DNA from: Paenibacillus sp. sptzw28
GTDB lineage: Bacteria; Bacillota; Bacilli; Paenibacillales; Paenibacillaceae
DNA: 64,000 bases
Assembly: GCF_019550795.1 (NCBI RefSeq)
Contig: NZ_CP080545.1
Coordinates: forward strand, 753,501 to 817,500
Reading direction: 5' to 3'
The stretch's first letter is position 1. Each line of letters begins with the position of its first letter. Below the pieces are notes generated by a model. That model ran no database searches, was not told the origin of the DNA, and worked only from the letters and a program-made list of their open reading frames with translations. This document shows positions 52,168 through 60,240 of this stretch, one piece after another. The translations under genes were made by a program, and so were the position numbers.

Positions 52168-54747
52168 ATGGAAACGTTAAAAAGGCAAGATGTCGAGCTG
52201 CTGGCGCCTGCCGGAGATTGGGATTGCATGCGTGCGGCAGTGGCGAACGGAGCGGATGCGGTATTTTTTGGCGTTGAGAAATTCAACGCTCGCGCTCGCG
52301 CCAACAATTTTCAGACGGACGAGCTCCCGGAGATCATGGCCTTTCTGCACAGCTATGGGGTGAAAGGTTTTCTCACCTTCAACATACTGGTGTTCGAGGA
52401 TGAACTGAATGACGCCAAGCGTCTGATAGAAGCATGCATTGATGCCGGAGTCGATGCCGTTATCGTGCAGGACCTCGGCTTGGTGAAGCTGATCAGGGAG
52501 CTGTCGCCGGATTTTCCGATACACGGTTCAACACAGATGACAATTACGTCGCCGGAGGCGGTTGAATTCACGAAGCCCTTTGACATCGAACGTGTCGTGC
52601 TCGGGCGGGAAAATAACTTGAAGCAAATCAAGACCATCGGCGAGCAGGCGAAGCTGCCGATGGAAGTGTTTGTGCATGGGGCGCTCTGCGTGTCGTATTC
52701 CGGGCAATGCCTTACATCGGAAATGTGGGGCGGCCGTTCCGCCAATCGAGGCGAATGCGCGCAGGCTTGCCGACTGCCCTACGACCTCATGGTGGATGGA
52801 GAGCAGAAACCGATGGGGGATGTTGCCTATCTTCTCTCGCCAAAAGATTTGGCTGCGATCGAGCTTGTACCCGATTTAATCGAGGCGGGAGTTACTTCCT
52901 TCAAGATTGAAGGACGGCTGAAGAGCCCGGAGTATGTGGCCAATGTTGTAAGCAAATATCGCAAGGCAATTGACCGGTACTTCGACGGTGACCGGCGCGC
53001 CCCTTCGAAGGAGGAACTCCGCGAGCTGCAGCAAAGCTTCTCGCGCGGGTTTACGCACGGCTTCCTAAGCGGAACGAACAATAAACAGCTGGTAGAGGGC
53101 ACGTTCCCGAAAAGCCGGGGCGTCTACCTAGGACGAGTGGAACGGGTTATGCGGGATGCGGTCGTGTGCCGGCTTGAAGCGCCGCTTAAGCGCGGTGACG
53201 GCATTGTCTTCGATGCCGGCGACCCGACCAAGAAAGAAGAAGGCGGCCGCGTCTACGACTTGCGCCGTCAGGGCATGAAGCTTGAAGGGGAGGCGCAGGA
53301 AGGCACGGTTCTGGAGCTTGTACCGGGTCGGAGCGACGTCGATTTGCGCCGTGTTCATGTCGGCGATCGCGTATGGAAGACGAGCGATCCGGCGCTCGAC
53401 AAACGGCTGCGTGCGACATTTGAAACAGAAAAGCCATACCGCGTTTTTCCGCTGCGGATCAAGGTGCGCGGCTTTCTCGGCCAGCCTTTGCGCTCGTGGT
53501 GGACAGACGTGCAGAAGGGGACTACGGTAGAAGTCGTATCCGAGCTTACGTTGGAGCAGGCCGAGAAGCGGCCGATGGATCATTCGCTGCTCGAAGAGCA
53601 GCTGGGCCGGCTGGGCGGAACTGTGTACCAGCTTGAAGCGCTGGATGCCGAGCTGCAGGGGGATTTGATCTTGCCGATTCGAGAGCTGAACCGTATGCGG
53701 CGCGAAGCAGTGGAGCAGCTGGCGGGCGAGCGGCCCAAACCGCCTGTTTATGTGAAGAGGGCGGTCGATGTATACGCGGACGCCATCGAAAGGGCGCAAG
53801 CCGGTGAAGTCACTGCTCAGGAGCGCAAGGGTACCGGCCCGGCAGGCACTGCGAACGATCGCGGTGTGGCAGCCGGCGGCGCTGCGCCGGCAAGGCTTAC
53901 AGCACTCTGCCGCAGTCTTCCGCAGGTGGAGGCGGCAGTGCGCTCGGAAGTCGACATGGTATACGCGGATTTCGAGTTTATCAAGCAGTTTCCCGCCGCC
54001 ATCGATCTGGCGCGGAGTGCCGGGAAGCCTATAGCGCTTGCGACGCCGCGGATTCATATGCCGGGCGAGAACGGCTACCACGCAAACATCTTGAAATTAC
54101 AGCCTGATGCGGTGCTTGTGCGCAATACAGGAGCACTTTACTATTACCTGCGGGCGCGGGCGGAGCGGCGGGACCAGTCTTTCCCGCAATTAATCGGCGA
54201 TTTCTCGCTTAATGTCGCCAACCATAAGACGGCGGATCTGTTCACTGAAGCGGGCTGCGGCTTGATTACGCCTTCATACGATTTAAACGTTCAGCAGATG
54301 CTCGACCTGCTGCGCAGATCAGACACGTCGAAGCTGGAGATTGTCATCCACCAGCATCTGCCGATGTTCCACACGGAGCACTGCGTATACTGCACATTTC
54401 TAAGCGAAGGCACCGATTATACGAACTGCGGCCGTCCTTGCGAGGAACGCAGGGTCTCGCTGCAGGACCGGATTGGCATGTCCCATCCGGTACGTGTAGA
54501 CGAAGGCTGCCGCAACACCGTATACAATGCGGTCGAGCAGTCGGGGGCCGAATATTTACGGCAGTTCGCCGATCTGGGCGTCGCGTCCTTCCGAGTGGAG
54601 TTTCTTGAGGAGACGGCCGATAAAGTAGATGAAGTAATCGCACTGTACAGAGATGCGATCGCCGGTCGCATAAGCGGAACGCAAGTGTGGCGCAGTCTTA
54701 AAGCGATTAACCAGCTTGGCGTTACAAGGGGCCAGCTGGTCAAATAA
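52168..54747 (+). CDS. U32 peptidase-family protein with DUF3656 region
   Basis: U32 family member, annotated by tradition as collagenase-like peptidase; characterised relatives hydroxylate rRNA (RlhA) or tRNA uridine (TrhP). 859 residues, longer than E. coli RlhA (653). The N-terminal U32 domain (about 8-300) has ELLAPAGDWDCMRAAVANGA, FVHGALCVSYSGQC and RSANRGECAQACRLPY with the conserved cysteines; a DUF3656-type middle region (about 380-500) follows; the last 250 residues repeat a U32-like barrel with CVYCTFLSEGTDYTNCGRPCEE. ATG with AAGGA close to it. Likely role is nucleotide modification rather than proteolysis. Confidence 0.87.
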   Translation: METLKRQDVELLAPAGDWDCMRAAVANGADAVFFGVEKFNARARANNFQTDELPEIMAFLHSYGVKGFLTFNILVFEDELNDAKRLIEACIDAGVDAVIVQDLGLVKLIRELSPDFPIHGSTQMTITSPEAVEFTKPFDIERVVLGRENNLKQIKTIGEQAKLPMEVFVHGALCVSYSGQCLTSEMWGGRSANRGECAQACRLPYDLMVDGEQKPMGDVAYLLSPKDLAAIELVPDLIEAGVTSFKIEGRLKSPEYVANVVSKYRKAIDRYFDGDRRAPSKEELRELQQSFSRGFTHGFLSGTNNKQLVEGTFPKSRGVYLGRVERVMRDAVVCRLEAPLKRGDGIVFDAGDPTKKEEGGRVYDLRRQGMKLEGEAQEGTVLELVPGRSDVDLRRVHVGDRVWKTSDPALDKRLRATFETEKPYRVFPLRIKVRGFLGQPLRSWWTDVQKGTTVEVVSELTLEQAEKRPMDHSLLEEQLGRLGGTVYQLEALDAELQGDLILPIRELNRMRREAVEQLAGERPKPPVYVKRAVDVYADAIERAQAGEVTAQERKGTGPAGTANDRGVAAGGAAPARLTALCRSLPQVEAAVRSEVDMVYADFEFIKQFPAAIDLARSAGKPIALATPRIHMPGENGYHANILKLQPDAVLVRNTGALYYYLRARAERRDQSFPQLIGDFSLNVANHKTADLFTEAGCGLITPSYDLNVQQMLDLLRRSDTSKLEIVIHQHLPMFHTEHCVYCTFLSEGTDYTNCGRPCEERRVSLQDRIGMSHPVRVDEGCRNTVYNAVEQSGAEYLRQFADLGVASFRVEFLEETADKVDEVIALYRDAIAGRISGTQVWRSLKAINQLGVTRGQLVK

Positions 54748-54753
54748 TAATAG

Positions 54754-54788
54754 AAGGAGAGGCCCGCTTCCGGTGTACTCTCCTTTTT
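54754..54788 (+). terminator. Terminator after the U32 gene
   Basis: 8-bp stem (54754-54761 with 54778-54785), 16-base loop, T-rich end. Confidence 0.72.
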
Positions 54789-54936
54789 GCAAACCTCTTA
54801 TCAACTTTCTCTAAACCTCGGCAATTCCGGGCAGGTATTTGACGAATTGAGGCGAATAGTAGCATTAATTAACTCTAATACTGCAAGCGCTCAATTTATT
54901 TACATGGAATCGCTTGGCAGTTAAAAGGTGAACGTG

Positions 54937-56778
54937 GTGAGTATGCATAATGAAGATAGATTAAATAAGCTAACGACCCAAAACGATTCATCGCTAAAAG
55001 AAGTATTAAATCTGGAGCAGTCAATTCTCGACGGTAAAATGCCTTCAATGGATCGGCTTCTTGCGATCCCGGAGAGAGTGCGGATGAAATCGCCGCTGCT
55101 GCTCCGCGCAGAGTGTGAGGATGGAATGCTTAACGGGCGGCTCGCTCAGACACAGCAGCTGCTGGAAGCTGCACTGAAAGGGTTCGCCGCACAAGCAGAC
55201 GAAGCTTCGATGTTAACGATGATGGGAATGCTGGGTCTTCTGTACGAACAGGTCGGTGACCGCCAGGAATCACAAACTTTCATGGCGCTGCTTTATCAAG
55301 AGTGGAGCCGATCACCGGAAAGCTGCGGAGGCTTTGTGCCATGGGCCATCGCACGGGCGGCAGCAAACGGAAGCATACCTTCGGATTATAAACCTCACGC
55401 CTCTCCGGACACGCTGTTTCTTGCGGCTGCGGAACGGTTCAGGCAGGAAAGCAAACCGCTATGGTCAGGATTTGTTTTGCTGGACCGACTCCTTTTCGAT
55501 CCGAATTCGATTGCCGAGTCGGAGTGGCAGTTGTGGCTTCACTGGTTAAAAAGGAATGTAGTGGATGAACCCTATGGAGAAACACTTTACCATATACTCA
55601 ATAACAAGCTGGCAACCAGCGAGCAATGCTCTTTATTGCCCACGAGATATTCGTATTTATGCAGGGCAGTCTTTCTTGGCGAGGTAGATGAGAAACCTGC
55701 ACCGCCGCTTGCGGGGGATATCGAAATTCAAATTTTTGAGGCGGCTGCACAAGTTAAACGGTTTCTGGCAGATGAAGATCTCCGGCAAGCCGCTGTATCC
55801 CTTGAAACGATGAAGAAATTGCAAAAGCTTGTATCGACGCCTGCAACGCTGCGCTTGACGGCTAAGCTGCAAGCGGCGTTAGATCATACAGCTGCCGATG
55901 TTAAGGGGAAGGAAAACGTTTCCAAGGATATATCCGGGAACGGCCAGACTGCAGTTACTTCAGGCCTTCCGACTGCTCCCATACCGGTAGATCCAGCGTC
56001 ATACCAGGCTGCAGAAGGGGACCCGCCTATCGTTCCTTCACATTGGCGTATTAAATTGTTTGACGGTATCCGCTTCCACTCACCGGATGGGAGAGCAGCA
56101 GAGCCCCGGTGGAAACGAAGAAAAGCCGGGGAATTGCTTGTTTACCTCCTTCTTCAGCCTGGTTACAAAGCAAATCGCGAGCAGGTTATCGAGCGTATAT
56201 TCGGAGAAGGCGACCCGGCGAAGATGTCCAACCAGCTTTATGTAACGCTCCATGATTTGCGGCAATCGCTGAAAGAGACGGGACTGTCCGAAGATCCGGT
56301 ATACGCAAAACGCGGAGTGATCGCGGTTGATGAGCATATAGTCGGCCATGTTGACGCGGAGACTTACATTACGCTCTCGCGTGTAGGAGATCAGCTGTGG
56401 AAGGACGACCGGGAAGCAGCCTGCCGTTTATATGATGAAGCACTGCCTCTTTACGGTCAGCTGGGAACCGAGCTGCCTCACGCGGAATGGCTGGACCGGC
56501 TTCGCGATCAAATGCTTGACCGCCAGACCATTATGCTCAAAAGACTGGCGATGTACTATGCGGAGATTCAAGACGACTCTCGCGCGGAGCAGCGGCTGGG
56601 TGAGTGGATATCGCTCCGCCCCGATCAGGAGGAAGCCTACGAAACGATTATCCGTCACTGCCTGGAGCGCGGACGCAGATCGGAGGCGATTGGGTGGTAC
56701 CGGCGGCTTGAGCGCATGTGCGTCAAGCAACTGGGAACTGAGCCCAACGAGCAGATTAAGCGGCTTCTATGGACATGA
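54937..56778 (+). CDS. BTAD (SARP-like) regulator with TPR-like N-terminus
   Basis: Probable transcription regulator, 613 residues from GTG 54937 (AAAAGGTGA 5 bases ahead; GTG 54934 and ATG 54943 are alternatives). The N-terminal 300 residues are helical, TPR/MalT-like (PLLLRAECEDGMLNGRLAQTQQLLEAA). A linker (about 320-365) leads to a winged-helix DNA-binding part (about 370-450: WKRRKAGELLVYLLLQPGY, LYVTLHDLRQSL), and the last 150 residues form the bacterial transcriptional activation domain (about 470-610, DREAACRLYDEALPLYG). Members often act in sporulation, secondary metabolism or stress. It starts a three-gene group; 41 bases separate it from the next start. No ATPase domain is present. 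Confidence 0.82.
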   Translation: MSMHNEDRLNKLTTQNDSSLKEVLNLEQSILDGKMPSMDRLLAIPERVRMKSPLLLRAECEDGMLNGRLAQTQQLLEAALKGFAAQADEASMLTMMGMLGLLYEQVGDRQESQTFMALLYQEWSRSPESCGGFVPWAIARAAANGSIPSDYKPHASPDTLFLAAAERFRQESKPLWSGFVLLDRLLFDPNSIAESEWQLWLHWLKRNVVDEPYGETLYHILNNKLATSEQCSLLPTRYSYLCRAVFLGEVDEKPAPPLAGDIEIQIFEAAAQVKRFLADEDLRQAAVSLETMKKLQKLVSTPATLRLTAKLQAALDHTAADVKGKENVSKDISGNGQTAVTSGLPTAPIPVDPASYQAAEGDPPIVPSHWRIKLFDGIRFHSPDGRAAEPRWKRRKAGELLVYLLLQPGYKANREQVIERIFGEGDPAKMSNQLYVTLHDLRQSLKETGLSEDPVYAKRGVIAVDEHIVGHVDAETYITLSRVGDQLWKDDREAACRLYDEALPLYGQLGTELPHAEWLDRLRDQMLDRQTIMLKRLAMYYAEIQDDSRAEQRLGEWISLRPDQEEAYETIIRHCLERGRRSEAIGWYRRLERMCVKQLGTEPNEQIKRLLWT

Positions 56779-56819
56779 TGCAGCTGCCGCCAAAGCAGGG
56801 ACCTTCTATTGGAGGGACT

Positions 56820-58922
56820 ATGCTCAAGAAATTGTTCATCGTTTATATGTTCTCACTGCTCGCCGGCATACTCTTGCTTCATACGGAGAATCATTTAATA
56901 TTGAACGGAACGTTCCAGGAATTTCTGCCGGTTACACTCCCGGCAACTATGATCGGATCCGCCGCTATCGCTATACTTTTGACATGGATTTCGATTTGGA
57001 GACTGAAACCGGCCTTTCTCATACTGGGAAGCAGTGCGGCGGACAGTGACACTCGCCGTGCGCTCAGCCGTCTCTTTTATTTACCATACGAGATATCGGG
57101 CGGCATCATTGTTCTCGGTTTTCTCTTTTCAATCGTTTATAACGGGTTTGTTATTCCTGGGGACCGGTATGCAGCGGGTACTCATACCTCGGCAATGTGG
57201 GCTAATGTTTTAGCCAATATGACAAGCGAAATAAGTCTTTCCATTACGATTTCGATCTTTATTTTCATCTCCCTGCGCTGGCTGCTGCGGCCTGTTATTT
57301 CTCAGCTTCAGCCATGGCCGGGAAGTTTTGCGGGGCGTACATCGATCGTACATCCGCTTCTCGTTACCTACGGCGGAACGTTTCTTGTGGCGATATTGAA
57401 TTTATTTCAGATGGCGCTTGTTGCTGCAGGGGCGGGCGAGCCGATTGATCCGTACAAGTTCGGCGGAACCGCATTGTTTTATTTTATAATGGGATTCATC
57501 CTTTTCTGTTATATTACCATCCAGTTCAGAGGCGAGCTGCATGTGTTAATCCGTAATATTCGCGGGTTGGTAGGGGGCCGTAAACAGCTTAGCGGTAAAA
57601 TGCCGGTAGTTTCTCACGATGAAGCGGGCGAACTGGCGGTTGCCTTTAACGAGCTGCAATTCCGTGTCGACCGTGAGTATGAATCACTGGAACGCGAATT
57701 GAAGCTTGCTTATAACGTACAGCAGAAGCTTTTGCCCCAGGGCGATTTAAAGATCGGCTCCTATCGTATCACCGCCCGCTGTCAGCCGTACCGGGAGGTT
57801 GGGGGCGATTTTTACGATGTTGTTTCACTTAACCCGGGCCGATTCGCCGTTATGATAGGAGATGTTTCGGGCAAAGGTATGCCAGCCGCGCTTCTGATGT
57901 CGGCGCTGCTTCTGCTGTTCCGGGCTGAGATCAGACGAAACGCCAGTCCCTCTGAAGTGATGGCCAGAATGAACCGGCAGTTATGCGAGGCGATGGGGGA
58001 AGAAGGCTCAGTTTCGATTGGCGTTGGAGTCATCGACATGACAACGGACACGATTCAATATGCCAGCGCAGGACACCTTTCGCCATATATCGTATCGGCA
58101 GACGGCAGTTTCCGCGTCGTCGACTGCAGCTCGCTGCCGATAGGATTCGATCCTGAAGCGGCTTATGAAGAGGTGAATTTGCAGCTTGAGCCGTGCGACC
58201 GGTTTGTGCTCTATACCGACGGATTAATAGAGGCGGTCGACCAGAGCGGCAATATGTACAGCTTTGAGGGGCTGGAAGCGGAGCTCAAGACATGGCGACC
58301 CGATATAGACTTGTCAGCGCTGGTCGATGAGTGGCTGGAGAGGATGGACAGGCAAAGAGGCCCGGGCAGTGATGATCGGACGGTAGTTATACTCGATCTC
58401 GCCGGGAAATACCGCAGCGCTCTTTCACAGCTGGATGTCCCGGAGAAGGACAGATCCGAAGCGGCCCAGCTTCTGCAGAACCAGTTCATGTCCCGGGAAT
58501 GGTCGATCCCGAGCATGCTTGGGGGTGAGCGGGCAATCGCGGAGGAGATTGGCGCATGGATTGAGGAAAGCTGGCCGGAAACCAATATCCGGGAGGATGT
58601 CCAAAGCGCGATGGCTGAGGCAATCATTAACGCCGTTGAACATGGGAATGAATTAAGGCAATCAACGTATGTAGCCATTTTGGCACAAATTGGAAGTCGG
58701 CTTGCAGTTTGCAAGGTTTATGACGAAGGCGGCGGTTATTTTCCGAACGCATCGAAGGAAGAAGAAGAGATGGCGAAGAGGCGCGAATCGGACGATCCCC
58801 GGGGCTGGGGGCTCCTCATTATCGATTCGCTTGCCGATTATTGGGCGACAGGGCGGGATGAACGGGGCTTTTATACGGAGCTGTATTTTCTGCGTAAAAC
58901 CAAACCGGCCTATGAACAATGA
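56820..58922 (+). CDS. Membrane PP2C phosphatase fused to RsbW-like ATPase
   Basis: Signal-transduction protein, 700 residues from ATG 56820 (TTGGAGGGAC ahead). About six transmembrane helices (5-22, 38-58, 90-115, 128-155, 180-205, 222-240), a HAMP-like stretch (about 245-295) with coiled coil, an RsbU/SpoIIE-type PP2C phosphatase (about 300-525: VGGDFYDV, GDVSGKGMPAALLM, YASAGHLSPY, LYTDGLIEAV, DDRTVVILDL) with the metal-binding aspartates, and a C-terminal Bergerat-fold ATPase (about 565-700) with N box AMAEAIINAVEHGN, DEGGGYF and RGWGLLIIDSLAD, like RsbW/SpoIIAB anti-sigma kinases. Phosphatase and kinase in one chain could act on the STAS protein encoded 16 bases downstream. Confidence 0.88.
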   Translation: MLKKLFIVYMFSLLAGILLLHTENHLILNGTFQEFLPVTLPATMIGSAAIAILLTWISIWRLKPAFLILGSSAADSDTRRALSRLFYLPYEISGGIIVLGFLFSIVYNGFVIPGDRYAAGTHTSAMWANVLANMTSEISLSITISIFIFISLRWLLRPVISQLQPWPGSFAGRTSIVHPLLVTYGGTFLVAILNLFQMALVAAGAGEPIDPYKFGGTALFYFIMGFILFCYITIQFRGELHVLIRNIRGLVGGRKQLSGKMPVVSHDEAGELAVAFNELQFRVDREYESLERELKLAYNVQQKLLPQGDLKIGSYRITARCQPYREVGGDFYDVVSLNPGRFAVMIGDVSGKGMPAALLMSALLLLFRAEIRRNASPSEVMARMNRQLCEAMGEEGSVSIGVGVIDMTTDTIQYASAGHLSPYIVSADGSFRVVDCSSLPIGFDPEAAYEEVNLQLEPCDRFVLYTDGLIEAVDQSGNMYSFEGLEAELKTWRPDIDLSALVDEWLERMDRQRGPGSDDRTVVILDLAGKYRSALSQLDVPEKDRSEAAQLLQNQFMSREWSIPSMLGGERAIAEEIGAWIEESWPETNIREDVQSAMAEAIINAVEHGNELRQSTYVAILAQIGSRLAVCKVYDEGGGYFPNASKEEEEMAKRRESDDPRGWGLLIIDSLADYWATGRDERGFYTELYFLRKTKPAYEQ

Positions 58923-58938
58923 AAGTGAGGTCCTGGCG

Positions 58939-59304
58939 ATGAAACAACCATTTGTGCTGGAAAGGCGGCAAATTCCGAGCGGCATGGTGCTGAAGCTGAG
59001 CGGTGAGCTCACGAAATCCGCAGAAGACGATTTGATAGCGGGATTTGAAGGCGAGAGCGGGCTTGGGACAAGCATCCGCTTTATGGCGCTGGATTTAACG
59101 CAGGTAGCTTATATCAACAGCGGGGGAATGGCGGTTCTGATTCGGCTGGCCCGGATGGGACGCAAAGCGGGCGTCCATACGTTTGCATGGGGAGTAACCC
59201 CCCATTATGAGAAGCTGTTTCGAATGGTGGGGTTAACCGAATATCTCATGCTCTACCCGAATGAATTTGCCGTACTTCAACGAATTGAATCATTAGAATT
59301 GTAA
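58939..59304 (+). CDS. STAS-domain anti-sigma factor antagonist (RsbV/SpoIIAA-like)
   Basis: Phosphorylatable switch protein, 121 residues. ATG 58939 (MKQPFVLERRQ) with GTGAGGT 7 bases upstream; the ORF continues upstream inside the phosphatase gene but this start fits the domain. STAS fold: FMALDLTQVAYINSGGMAVLIRLARMG with the likely phospho-acceptor Ser61 in INSGG. Its target anti-sigma activity would be the fused ATPase of the preceding gene. No sigma factor gene is adjacent, so the final target is unknown. Confidence 0.87.
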   Translation: MKQPFVLERRQIPSGMVLKLSGELTKSAEDDLIAGFEGESGLGTSIRFMALDLTQVAYINSGGMAVLIRLARMGRKAGVHTFAWGVTPHYEKLFRMVGLTEYLMLYPNEFAVLQRIESLEL

Positions 59305-59326
59305 ATATTCGGAGGTTTTTTAGCCT

Positions 59327-60031
59327 ATGCAGCCGGTAATTTTTCACCGTTGGAGACACGCTTTTAAGCTGGATCCCGATAAAGAACTCAGTGACGATGC
59401 GCTGGAGGCGATATGCATGTCGGGGACGGATGCGGTTATCGTGGGAGGATCAAGCGGGATTACGTATGACAATACGGTCGATCTGTTGTCGCGTATCCGG
59501 CGTTACGAGGTGCCCTGTGCCCTTGAAGTATCGTCCGAGGACGCAGCGGTACCCGGTTTTGATCACTATTTCATCCCCCTTGTGCTGAACACCCGGAGTG
59601 CGGAATGGATGGCCGGCCGGCAGATCCAGGCGCTTCGTAAATTCGGTTCTTTTATCCCGTGGGAGGACACGTCTGCGGAAGGGTATTTGATATTGAATCC
59701 GGAATCGGAAGCGGCGAGGGTAACCGACGCGCGAACACAGCATGATGCAGAAAGCATTGCGGCGCACGTTTTTATGGCCGACCGGCTCATGCGGCTTCCG
59801 GTTGTTTACCTCGAATACAGCGGGACGTTTGGCGATATGGGCTTGGTGAAGCGGGCTCGGTCTCTTCTTACAGGGGCCAGGCTGTTTTACGGAGGGGGCA
59901 TCGACAGCGCTGAGAAAGCCCGGGAAGCGGCTGGGGCGGCGGATACAGTCATTGTAGGAAATGCGGTATACGACTGCTTGGAAGCCGCATTATTAACGGT
60001 GCAAGCGGTACAAGCTGTCCAATTAAATTGA
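59327..60031 (+). CDS. pcrB: Heptaprenylglyceryl phosphate synthase PcrB
   Basis: Makes heptaprenylglyceryl phosphate from glycerol-1-phosphate, an archaeal-type lipid step found in Bacillales. 234 residues, TIM barrel: RHAFKLDPDKELSD, AVIVGGSSGITYDN, VYLEYSGTFGDMGLVK, LFYGGGIDSAEKA and the phosphate site TVIVGNAVY. GGAGG ribosome site, 22 bases after the STAS gene. Normal order pcrB-pcrA-ligA follows. Confidence 0.95.
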   Translation: MQPVIFHRWRHAFKLDPDKELSDDALEAICMSGTDAVIVGGSSGITYDNTVDLLSRIRRYEVPCALEVSSEDAAVPGFDHYFIPLVLNTRSAEWMAGRQIQALRKFGSFIPWEDTSAEGYLILNPESEAARVTDARTQHDAESIAAHVFMADRLMRLPVVYLEYSGTFGDMGLVKRARSLLTGARLFYGGGIDSAEKAREAAGAADTVIVGNAVYDCLEAALLTVQAVQAVQLN

Positions 60032-60063
60032 ATGTGGTTTTCCAAAATGAATCGGCTGCATCA

Positions 60064-60092
60064 CGGTTCTTTCGGAGAGCCGCTTTTCTTTT
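60064..60092 (+). terminator. Terminator after pcrB
   Basis: 7-bp stem (60064-60070 with 60076-60082, one G-U pair), TTCGG loop, T-rich tail CTTTTCTTTT. Confidence 0.78.
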
Positions 60093-60113
60093 ATAAAGGC
60101 TGTGCGATAACGA

Positions 60114-60150
60114 TTGACACGGCCCGCACGGTTGTCTATCCTGAGGATAG
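60114..60150 (+). promoter_or_regulatory. Sigma-A promoter of pcrA with palindrome at the -10
   Basis: TTGACA (60114-60119), 17-base spacer, TATCCT (60137-60142). CTATCCTGAGGATAG (60136-60150), 6-bp arms around TGA, overlaps the -10 and start point and may be a repressor operator. Confidence 0.6.
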
Positions 60151-60240
60151 GCGAACAAATGCGAACATCAGCCTTGATTCAACCTAAAATTATTCTGTTT
60201 TCGGGTTTCCGGGGCAAGCTGAAAGGAGCTTGTTATTTTT

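Noticed and set aside
53128..54081. 317-residue minus-strand ORF antisense to the U32 gene
   Set aside because: Shadow frame without motif or ribosome site.
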